Below are positions 57,144 to 64,000 of a DNA stretch of 64,000 nucleotides, piece after piece. The notes below the pieces were generated by a model, which did not search any database, had not been told where the DNA came from, and saw only the letters and a program-made list of their open reading frames with translations. This DNA comes from Facklamia sp. 7083-14-GEN3. Its GTDB lineage: Bacteria > Bacillota > Bacilli > Lactobacillales > Aerococcaceae. Both the position numbers and the translations under genes were made by a program. Numbering within the stretch: the first letter of the stretch is position 1; each line of letters starts with the position of its first letter. The stretch covers positions 186,001 to 250,000 of the forward strand of contig NZ_JANSGD010000003.1 in NCBI RefSeq assembly GCF_024742075.1, read 5' to 3'.

Positions 57144-57520
57144 GCTTTTGATATAGAAGAGAAAATCTATTCCGTTATTAAGCAAAGAATCCTATATAGT
57201 AGAAAGCTAATTGATCTTTGACAACTGAGTAGACCGAGGTGAGACGTTATCTATTTGTTAAGAATTATGACCTACGCCAAGACTTTTCTGCTGATTAAGT
57301 TGATTTAAATGAATACTGGCTTTATGCGAGGGTATCAAAATCATTGAAGAATAGTGATCGACTCTATTAAAAGAAGTTGTTTTTATGGATGAAAATTAGA
57401 ACCTTGAAGTACTTTTGAAGTATTTTACACAAAAAACACTTATAAAAATGATGATATAATAGGTATAAATAAAAGCCTTGTAATTACATATTATGTAATT
57501 GCTAGTAGTCTTTATATGAA
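57144..57520. other. Gene-free stretch at the right end of the first island interval
   Basis: No intact gene. Near 57399-57420 the motif TTGAAGTA(C/T)TTT occurs twice, and once more at about 51929, close to the guaA end, so it could be an arm-type recombinase site. AAAAGCCTTGTAA at 57471-57483 recurs at 59032-59044, in both cases 38-51 bases before an attachment-site copy. A palindrome TTACATAATATGTAA-like lies at 57484-57498. Confidence 0.45.
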
Positions 57521-57532
57521 GAGTGGGAGTAG
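57521..57532 (+). other. Attachment-site copy (guaA 3' end), middle
   Basis: GAGTGGGAGTAG differs from the guaA end at two of 12 bases. It lies outside any gene and is preceded at 57471 by AAAAGCCTTGTAA, which also precedes the third copy. Interpreted as the right end of one element and left end of the next. Confidence 0.55.
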
Positions 57533-57575
57533 TAGTGAGTGGTGTATATTTAAAAATACATTTTAGGGAATAATA

Positions 57576-57625
57576 AAAACCGACGCATCCGGCGTAAAAC
57601 CGACGCAAATTTTTGCGTCGGTTTT
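57576..57625 (+). repeat. Perfect 14-bp palindrome and direct repeat before the AlbA_2 gene
   Basis: AAAACCGACGCAAA (57596-57609) is inverted at 57612-57625 with a two-base loop. The first 12 bases also occur as a direct copy at 57576-57587. A TATAAT-like box (57630-57635) follows at once and the gene starts 19 bases later, so this may be an operator for self-regulation or a hairpin in a short leader. Confidence 0.7.
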
Positions 57626-57653
57626 GTGTTATAATATGGATGAGGTGGCAATT

Positions 57654-58913
57654 ATGAAAGAAAATAAAAATTTAGAGTTTAAGGAAATAGTCAATAAAAC
57701 TTTTTTAAAAACAGTGGCAGCTTTTGCTAATTATGGAGGTGGACAGATACTTTTTGGTGTTAATGATGAAGGAGAATCTATAGGTATCATTAATCCAGAT
57801 GAAACTTGTTTAGATATAGAAAATACTATCAATGATTCAATTACCCCCAGACCAGAATTCTTATTTAGTATTGATAGAAAAACAAATGTAATTACGCTAA
57901 CTATTAAAGAAGGTCTATTTAAACCATATCTATATAAAGGTAAGGCATATAAAAGAAGTGATACTTCTACTGTGGAGGTTGATCAAATTGAATTAAGAAG
58001 ATTGGTGTTGCTGGGGGAAAATTTATATTTTGAGCAACTTCCATCTAAAAAACAAGACTTAACGTTTGATTTTTTATTGAACGAGATAGATGAACATTTA
58101 TTAATTTCAAAAGATGCAAAAGATATAGATATTTTAAGAACACTTGGATTAATGGATAAAAACTCTGATTATAACAATGCAGCATGTTTGTTAGCGGATG
58201 AAAATATATTTCCAGGGATTGATATGGTTAAATTTGGAAGTAATATTAATGAAATTGAATATAGAACAACTATTTATAACGTTTCTGTTCTTGATCAGTT
58301 AAAAAAAGCTGAAGAAGTATTTTTAAGATACTATAAGGTAGAACAAATAGTAGGGATGAAAAGAAAAGCAAAATTCTTAATTCCCTTAGAAGCTTTTCGT
58401 GAAACAGTAGCAAATGCTTTAGTTCATAGAACTTGGGATATTAGTCCACATATTAGAATATCAATGTATGATGATAGAATAGAAGTTTATTCACCAGGAG
58501 GACTGCCGATAGGTCTTACAAAGGAAGACTACATAAGTGGTTATGTATCAATGCTTAGAAATCCAATAATTGCAAACGTGTTTTTTAGGCTTGATATTAT
58601 AGAAAAGTTCGGAACGGGAATTTTGAGAATTAAAAAAGCTTATTATGATATAAAACATCAGCCTATATTTGATGTCACGGAAAATAGTGTAGTAACCATT
58701 TTGCCTACTGAAAATAAACTTGAAGATTTTACTGTTGATGAAGAAAAGGTATTTGAGAGTCTATCAAATGGTTTTATATTATCAAGTAGTGAAATTTCTG
58801 AATTAACTGGTTTTGGTAAAGATAAAGTACTAAATCTCTTGAAAGAGCTAATTGAAAAAGGATATATTGAAAAACTTGGTTCTGGTAGAGGAACTAAATA
58901 TAAAGCAAGGTGA
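57654..58913 (+). CDS. AlbA_2 (Schlafen-like) domain protein with HATPase-like and winged-helix parts
   Basis: A 419-residue protein. The AlbA_2 domain covers about residues 5-120 (LEFKEIV, AAFANYGGGQILFGVNDEGE). The middle part has FRETVANALVHRTWD and VYSPGGLPIG, and RLDIIEKFGTGILRIKKAY, the divergent HATPase_c_4 form. The last 60 residues form a winged helix (SSSEISELTGFGKDKVLNLL). The start at 57654 follows GAGGTGG. Relatives are annotated as ATP-binding regulators and some sit in defence islands. It is the only gene between two attachment-site copies. Confidence 0.85.
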   Translation: MKENKNLEFKEIVNKTFLKTVAAFANYGGGQILFGVNDEGESIGIINPDETCLDIENTINDSITPRPEFLFSIDRKTNVITLTIKEGLFKPYLYKGKAYKRSDTSTVEVDQIELRRLVLLGENLYFEQLPSKKQDLTFDFLLNEIDEHLLISKDAKDIDILRTLGLMDKNSDYNNAACLLADENIFPGIDMVKFGSNINEIEYRTTIYNVSVLDQLKKAEEVFLRYYKVEQIVGMKRKAKFLIPLEAFRETVANALVHRTWDISPHIRISMYDDRIEVYSPGGLPIGLTKEDYISGYVSMLRNPIIANVFFRLDIIEKFGTGILRIKKAYYDIKHQPIFDVTENSVVTILPTENKLEDFTVDEEKVFESLSNGFILSSSEISELTGFGKDKVLNLLKELIEKGYIEKLGSGRGTKYKAR

Positions 58914-59031
58914 GATAAAAGTTTTTGTAGAGAAACCTTTTAAATGACTTGATACTAAAACGATACTATTTCTCTAAAAATAAAGAATAATACAAGTAAA
59001 AACAACGCTTTGTTCACAAAAGCGACCATTG

Positions 59032-59082
59032 AAAAGCCTTGTAAATAGCTATTTCAACTTTTTTGTCAAGGAGTGGGAATAG
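59032..59082 (+). other. Attachment-site copy (guaA 3' end), right, with conserved flank
   Basis: GAGTGGGAATAG at 59071-59082 matches the guaA end at 11 of 12 bases and even preserves a Lys-Glu-Trp-Glu-stop reading. AAAAGCCTTGTAA at 59032-59044 is shared with the flank of the middle copy. The rest of the gap from 58914 to 59538 holds no gene apart from the hairpin at 59154. Confidence 0.6.
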
Positions 59083-59153
59083 TCACTAAACAATTAAGAT
59101 ATTGGTGATGAGAAAAACGATATTTTCATGGATAAAACTTTATATTAATATTT

Positions 59154-59199
59154 AAAACATAACCTTAATTTCAATTTTATGAAATTAAGGTTATGTTTT
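59154..59199. terminator. Perfect 19-bp hairpin between island intervals
   Basis: AAAACATAACCTTAATTTC (59154-59172) is exactly inverted at 59181-59199 with an eight-base loop and A/T-rich ends on both sides. It can end transcripts in either direction, which would insulate the PIN gene from the left. The core CCTTAATTTC also forms the stem at 9001-9028. Confidence 0.65.
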
Positions 59200-59538
59200 A
59201 TTATAGTCTATTAAAATTTTTAGAATAAAGAGATAAAGGTGAAATAAAAATAAAATTTTTAGGAAAGTATAATATAAACCGCTTTCAAATGTGGTATACT
59301 ACATTATAATAAATGAAATTTAAAAGTATTATTTTTCAGTTATTATTAAAGATATGTATCTAAAGTATTATGAGGAGGTGAAAATGTAAAAGTTTGGATT
59401 ATTCCAAAAGTAAGTGCAAAAAATTGAGAGAAAATTAAAGTAAGTTGAGTAAACCGCAAAAAAACCTTATAAAAGTTTTATTAATATGTTAAAAATTGAA
59501 AAATATAATTTTCTTATTAATAAGAAGGAGTAATGAAT

Positions 59539-60888
59539 ATGAATAAAAGTTATATAGATATTTTAATAAAAAAAAATAATGTTAGTGAAAGTGAAACGTG
59601 CTATGTTTTAGACACAAATTTTTTGTTGAATTCTCTAATATCCGTTAAATATGCCGATCAATATATTGAAGCATTAAAGAAAAATAAAAGTAAGATTTTT
59701 ATACCTTTTATTGTTTGGGTTGAGTTTATTTATAATGTAGATAAATTGTTAAACCAAAACTCTAATTTTCTTAAGCAGTATATGAGTTTATATAAATTTA
59801 ATGTTGATGAATTAAGTTTGTTTACAGATGAAGATATAAAAAATAAAATAAATAATTATTTCAATATCAGTAAAAGGCTGTCTGAAAACTCTATTGGCAG
59901 GAAACTAGTTAAAGAGGATATTGAGGAAATTTTCCCAAGAATAAATTTTGAAACTAGTTTTAATGAAGTTAATAAAGAGATTATGAATTCTTTTGAAGAG
60001 TGGAGACAACAGGCAACGCCACTTATGAAAAAAATTAATAATTATGATGTAGATACTAAAGAACGGCTTAAAGCTATTCGGAAAATGATTGATGAAGAAG
60101 ATATCTATCTAGGAAAAGAGTATACTCAGGAGTATTTAGAAAAATTAGAAAATAATGCTCAGATTAGAATAGAGAAAAAACTTCCACCGGGAATTTCAGA
60201 TGAGGATCTTTCGAAAGAAGGGTTTAAAATATGGAAAGAAATTAATATTCCTAGTAAATATGGAGATATATTTTTATGGCTGGAGATTTTAGATCATGTT
60301 AAATCAGAAGAGAGCTTTGATGAGATTACGTTAGTTAGTGATGATACAAAAAAAGGAGATTGGATATCAAAAGATACTAATGATCTATTTAATTCAATGA
60401 AAATAGAAATAAACAATGTTAATCCTTCTTTAGTAGTAAATCATGTAAAGAGTTCGGAATTTGTTGAGAAATTTAATTCTTCTCATATAACAAAGGAAGA
60501 AATTGAAAAAGATTTAAAACAATATCAAAACGATTTTAGTCAGGAAGACACTATTGTTGTTCCTGCCAGAAAAGAAGGATTTGAAAAGGTATTTATTGGT
60601 GAAAATAGATGGTATTCAATTAGAATTTTAAATGAGCGAATACCGTATATAAAATATATAGCAGCATATCAAACCAATCCTATATCAGCAATAACTCATT
60701 ATGCAAAAATAGAAAAAATAGTTGACTCTCCTATAGATTCAAATAAAAAAATGATTATTTTTGAAGGAGACGCTATAGAGTTAGAAACACCTGTAAAATT
60801 AGGTAGTAATTGGTCAGCAATGCAATCCGTTAGATATACAAGTATTGAAAAAATATTCGATGTAACTGATTTAGATGATTTGTTTTAA
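59539..60888 (+). CDS. PIN-like domain protein (DUF4935-type N-terminus), putative nuclease
   Basis: A 449-residue protein. The N-terminal PIN-like fold shows acidic residues at the usual places: Asp25 (YVLDTNFLL), Glu62 (FIVWVEFIY), Asp268-Asp269 (ITLVSDDTKKGDW); the helical insertion between them is long. The C-terminal 110 residues (VFIGENRWYSIRI, YIKYIAAYQT, AITHYAKIEKI, then LDDLF at the end) look like a separate small beta domain that I cannot name. The start at 59539 was preferred to ATG at 59533 by spacing to AAGGAG. Probably a toxin-like or defence RNase; inference. Confidence 0.75.
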   Translation: MNKSYIDILIKKNNVSESETCYVLDTNFLLNSLISVKYADQYIEALKKNKSKIFIPFIVWVEFIYNVDKLLNQNSNFLKQYMSLYKFNVDELSLFTDEDIKNKINNYFNISKRLSENSIGRKLVKEDIEEIFPRINFETSFNEVNKEIMNSFEEWRQQATPLMKKINNYDVDTKERLKAIRKMIDEEDIYLGKEYTQEYLEKLENNAQIRIEKKLPPGISDEDLSKEGFKIWKEINIPSKYGDIFLWLEILDHVKSEESFDEITLVSDDTKKGDWISKDTNDLFNSMKIEINNVNPSLVVNHVKSSEFVEKFNSSHITKEEIEKDLKQYQNDFSQEDTIVVPARKEGFEKVFIGENRWYSIRILNERIPYIKYIAAYQTNPISAITHYAKIEKIVDSPIDSNKKMIIFEGDAIELETPVKLGSNWSAMQSVRYTSIEKIFDVTDLDDLF

Positions 60889-61631
60889 ATTTTAAAGCCT
60901 TTACTTTTATAGATTAATTTATATATAGGAATATATTTTTTTATAATGGACTAGTGTCATAGTTATGGTGTGGTCAAAAGTTAACAATGGAAATGATTAT
61001 GTTTACTCTTAATAAAAATACTGATCAATATTGACGGGGGATTTTGAAGATTAATACTTTCTAATATATAGGTTTAGGTTAAAAAAATCTCAAAAGTACG
61101 GCTTTGATACAACAAATGAAAAAGAAACTTATAATCACTGTTATAACAATAATTTTTAATTTCAAGACATAATGGAGTACTCAGAAAAGTTTTGAGAAAA
61201 CAGTTCTATTAGAATAGATTCCAGTAGGTATCGAATATTAAATTAAAAATATAGTTTAATGAAAGTAGGTTTTAAAAATAGGTTAAGTTTTTTTTGAATA
61301 AAAATCGAAGAAATTCTATAGCAGATAATGTTATTAAATTTTAGTACTGTTTTAAATTATCAAGATAGCAGCAATTTATTCATCTAATTATTTCAGAGGG
61401 GTAATGGATGGATTTGCGGATGTGAATTTCAAGTTGTTGAAATCTACTTCCAACAACTAAAGATAAAATTAGAGCTTTTAACATTAAACAAATATTTAGG
61501 AAGTATTATGATTCAATTTAAAAGTCCTTATGAGAAGTTAAGAGTAAAAGAATTATACGTAGATATAATGAAAAATTCACAAGGAATGACTTTACATATT
61601 CAGGAGAATAACACAGAGTATTAGGATATAG
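60889..61631. other. Decayed DNA between PIN gene and helicase remnant
   Basis: No intact gene. A 38-codon frame at 61508-61624 (MIQFKSPYEKLRV...) is followed by frames broken by several stops. The stretch looks like a gene that has lost its function, but I cannot say which. Confidence 0.4.
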
Positions 61632-61910
61632 ATGAAATTTCTCTATATAGTTCAGAAACAATTTAAAGATAAGATGTTTTTCAATCTGTATGGTGACGAG
61701 AAGATATATCACAGGTTGAAAAATGATCGTATTACGTTATTGTCGATTTGAGAATTTGATACAGGTGAACGTTTTGTACCCGACTTATTTTTGTTCTAAA
61801 AAAATTGTTATAGATGGTTATGTTTAACTGGAAATCAATATTGAGTCAAAGGCAACCAGTTATTACAAAAAACGGAAAAGAGATTTCATGCTGAATTTGG
61901 AGAGTTTTAA
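61632..61910 (+). pseudogene. Fragment of a type III restriction-like DEAD/DEAH helicase-nuclease
   Basis: A frame from 61632 reads FKDKMFFNLYGDEKIYHRLK, NDRITLLSI, then a stop at 61749, then EFDTGERFVPDLFLF. After a frameshift, (V)KGNQLLQKTEKRF follows near 61850. This is the C-terminal PD-(D/E)xK pattern of Res-like subunits (TGERFVPD followed by an E-x-K-G-N motif). Stops and frameshift make it non-functional. It hints that a restriction-type system once stood here before or beside SIR2-HerA. Confidence 0.6.
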
Positions 61911-61955
61911 CAAGCGCTAAAAATACTAATAACAATTTCTTTGAAAGGAGTAAGG

Positions 61956-63212
61956 ATGGAGAATCAGTCAAAAGTATTTTTTCAATCAAGAGCACTAACT
62001 TTGGATTGTGTTGAAAGTGAAGAGGATCAAATAAAATATAGAAATAATGGTGATGATATTGAAAATGAAGAACATGGAACTATTAGTGATGAGGAATTTA
62101 TAACAATAATTAAGAAAGAAATAGCAAAATTTATTAATCCATTTGATAATCTTGTAATACTAGCAGGTGCGGGGGCATCAATTGTTAATGATGATGAGGG
62201 ATTTCCCGATAAAAAATATGGGCATACTATAGCAATGTTGGCCGAATCTGTGGATGAGTTTCTTGAAACGAGAAAAGATCTATATTCAATCGAAAAATTG
62301 AGCGAAATGTGTAAATATTCTGAGCCTTTAAAAATAAAAAGTGCTGAAGAAGGAAAAAATCCGAAAATAAAATATAATCCGAATTTTATTTTAGAAAATT
62401 TTTTATCAAAAGTGCTTTCTTATGAAGAATTTTTAGATGAAGGTGAAATAAAAGAAAAATTCAAATTAACTAAAGAAGCTATTTTGGAGGTTATTGTTGA
62501 AAAGACTTCCTATTCTTTTGAAAAAGGCATCCATAAACATGATGCATTTATAAAAGTTTTTTCAAATATGGTAAAAACTCCTTCAAGATTATCAATTGTT
62601 ACTACTAATTATGATACTTTATTTGAAGATGCCGCCGATGTTTTGAACTTTACAGTCTTTGACGGATTTTCATTCACATCAAATCCTCGTTTTGATGTAG
62701 ATATGTTTGATTGGTCACTAGTTAAACCGATTCTTAATGTTAAATCGGATAAAGTAGAATATAAAAAAAGTGTTATAAATTTAGTCAAAATACATGGTTC
62801 GTTGAATTGGAAACAAGAAAATGAAGAAATTATTAGATGCAATAAGGATACAAACAATAATCCTCTAATGATTTTCCCGAGTTCCAATAAATATTCTCAT
62901 AGTTATGAAAAACCATATTTTGAATTGCTTTCAAAATTCCAAGAATTATTAAAAGTTCCAAACACATTATTTTTAACAACGGGGTTTAGTTTTGCGGACA
63001 ATCATATTGCAAAGATGATTACTCAAGCTGTCAAATCAAATCCAAGTTTAACATTGTTGGTAACCGATTATTCAATCGATACTACCAGGAAAAACTCAAA
63101 TTGGTCAGAATTATATTCTTTAATGAAAAATGGTTATCGAATAGCTTTTCTGAGAGGAACACTAGCTGATGGATTAACTGATTATTTTGGGACGGTGAAG
63201 CATGAGGATTGA
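61956..63212 (+). CDS. SIR2-like NAD-hydrolase domain protein (SIR2-HerA defence)
   Basis: A 418-residue protein. NAD-binding GAGAS at 71-75, catalytic Asn218 in VTTNYDTLFE and His280 in VKIHGSLNW are all in place, and LFLTTGFSFADNHIAKMI closes the fold. In antiphage systems such proteins deplete NAD+ on infection. The start at 61956 (MENQSK) has AAAGGAG upstream. It overlaps the HerA gene by 11 bases, so both are made together and probably form one complex. Confidence 0.9.
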   Translation: MENQSKVFFQSRALTLDCVESEEDQIKYRNNGDDIENEEHGTISDEEFITIIKKEIAKFINPFDNLVILAGAGASIVNDDEGFPDKKYGHTIAMLAESVDEFLETRKDLYSIEKLSEMCKYSEPLKIKSAEEGKNPKIKYNPNFILENFLSKVLSYEEFLDEGEIKEKFKLTKEAILEVIVEKTSYSFEKGIHKHDAFIKVFSNMVKTPSRLSIVTTNYDTLFEDAADVLNFTVFDGFSFTSNPRFDVDMFDWSLVKPILNVKSDKVEYKKSVINLVKIHGSLNWKQENEEIIRCNKDTNNNPLMIFPSSNKYSHSYEKPYFELLSKFQELLKVPNTLFLTTGFSFADNHIAKMITQAVKSNPSLTLLVTDYSIDTTRKNSNWSELYSLMKNGYRIAFLRGTLADGLTDYFGTVKHED

Positions 63213-64000
63213 TGAATTTTATTCAGATATAGACAAGAATAATTTTTATTTAGGAATGGTATCTCAAGTATATAAAGATGGATGTGTAATTCAGATTGAA
63301 AATTTATCTTGGTTAAAACAGAGACGAATCAAAGAAGAATTATTAGTGCCAAATACCATTAATTATTATGTTTTAATAGATTCAGTTCAGGGATTGTTTA
63401 TTGGAGAAGTTTATCAATCAAAAATTTTGGGTTCGCAAAGTACTCATGATGCCTTAAAAAATGATATTTATGACAAGATTTTTCCAGAGTTGTCGATAGA
63501 CATTATAGGATTATTGTTAAATGAAGAAAATGAATTTATCTCACCTGGATTTAACACAGTCGGGCTCACAGATAAAGTTTATCTGGTTAATAATTTAATC
63601 AAAGGAAAATTTCTTGAATCAGTAGAATTAAAAAGGATAGACAAAAGTTATCTGCAAGACAAGATAGATTCTTTTGCTCATGTGTCAAATTTTGGAAATG
63701 AAAGTACCGCATTTTATCCAGAAACACTTTTTGATAGACACCTAATGGCTATAGGAACTACTAATAGTGGAAAGTCTACTACTGCACTATCTATATTAGA
63801 TAAATTAATACTGGCAGGGAAAAAGGTTTTAGTTATTGACCCGACAGGTGAGTACTCATCTTCTTTTCCAGAAAAAGATGTGAAGGCTTTGAATTTGGGA
63901 GTAGATACAATTTTGAACCCAGGTAAAGTTTCGTTTACACAGTGGGCAACTTTATTTGAGACTAATGATGGGACACAACCAGCGGTACTTGCAGATGCAA
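63202..64000 (+). CDS. HerA-type ATPase (DUF87), 3'-truncated by the window edge
   Basis: The frame is open from ATG at 63202 to the window end (266 codons). The N-terminus has a HAS-barrel-like beta region (MVSQVYKDGCVIQIENL, LFIGEVYQSKILGSQ). Walker A is GTTNSGKST at 185-193 and DPTGEYSS (Asp213) fits the HerA/FtsK motif. HerA proteins form hexameric motors. With the SIR2 gene in front it matches the SIR2-HerA antiphage system. Confidence 0.88.
   Translation, partial: MRIDEFYSDIDKNNFYLGMVSQVYKDGCVIQIENLSWLKQRRIKEELLVPNTINYYVLIDSVQGLFIGEVYQSKILGSQSTHDALKNDIYDKIFPELSIDIIGLLLNEENEFISPGFNTVGLTDKVYLVNNLIKGKFLESVELKRIDKSYLQDKIDSFAHVSNFGNESTAFYPETLFDRHLMAIGTTNSGKSTTALSILDKLILAGKKVLVIDPTGEYSSSFPEKDVKALNLGVDTILNPGKVSFTQWATLFETNDGTQPAVLADA

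Noticed and set aside
57200-57400. Possible integrase C-terminus in the gene-free stretch
   Set aside because: Translated frames contain stops and none shows the R-H-R-Y residues or neighbours of tyrosine recombinases.
59391-59460. GAGGAGGTG followed by GTG/ATG as a gene start
   Set aside because: The ATG is followed at once by a stop and the other frames end within 15 codons.
61518-61712. 64-codon minus-strand frame in the decayed stretch
   Set aside because: No ribosome site, and the plus strand of the same bases carries a recognisable helicase-nuclease fragment.

Overview
The window is low-GC Firmicutes chromosome, most likely Lactobacillales. The supporting genes are an Enterococcus-type V-ATPase operon, the mevalonate pathway (mvaK1-mvaD-mvaK2-fni), a CopY-type copper operon, potABCD directly after murB, PyrR-style pyr attenuation and LytTR/HPK10 bacteriocin signalling. 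A family such as Aerococcaceae would fit, but the genus cannot be fixed from the sequence alone. No rRNA, tRNA, CRISPR array or intact insertion sequence was seen.

Layout. 1-7958: V-type ATPase operon ntpIKECGABD, cut at its 5' end; the c-ring subunit keeps the Na+ ligands known from Enterococcus hirae. 7997-15235: a structured RNA or terminator, an AT-rich gap with an ABC-transporter remnant, then a quorum-sensing bacteriocin locus. The locus has a minus-strand operon (C39 exporter, a 37-residue double-glycine pheromone, histidine kinase, LytTR regulator), a separate 45-residue GG-leader peptide, two glycine-rich GG-leader bacteriocin peptides and a membrane protein that may give immunity. 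Two promoters carry matching 21-bp-spaced LytTR boxes. 15338-25763 (minus strand): yebC, an ABC-F ATPase, ppx-ppk polyphosphate genes, a nucleoside deoxyribosyltransferase and copYZA with two cop boxes. 25845-42294: mostly plus-strand housekeeping, namely a DUF4349 lipoprotein, pta, a secreted amidase, a DUF4430 lipoprotein (minus), tsaE, a GNAT gene, murB-potABCD, a glycosyltransferase, a CpXC protein (minus), a flavodoxin-like gene, rpiA, pdp and an ECF S component. 42391-49561 (minus): an MFS transporter, pyrE and pyrF behind a PyrR-type attenuator, then fni and the mevalonate kinases. 49717-51791: coaA and a guaA that encodes only the ATP-pyrophosphatase half of GMP synthase.

51792-64000 is an accessory island anchored on the 3' end of guaA. 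The last 12 bases of guaA recur nearly unchanged at 57521 and 59071, as expected for attachment sites left by tandem guaA-specific integrations. The first interval holds a decayed ECF-type ATPase gene and an intact LanFEG-like transporter with its two-component system. The second holds one AlbA_2 (Schlafen-like) gene behind a perfect palindrome. The third holds a PIN-domain protein, a fragment of a type III restriction-like helicase/nuclease, and a SIR2-HerA antiphage operon that runs off the right edge. No integrase is visible in any interval.

The genes fall into four kinds: ion homeostasis (Na+ pump, copper export, polyamine uptake), nucleotide salvage and synthesis (deoxyribosyltransferase, pdp, rpiA, pyrEF, guaA), a peptide-signalled antagonism locus, and a horizontally acquired defence and peptide-resistance island.
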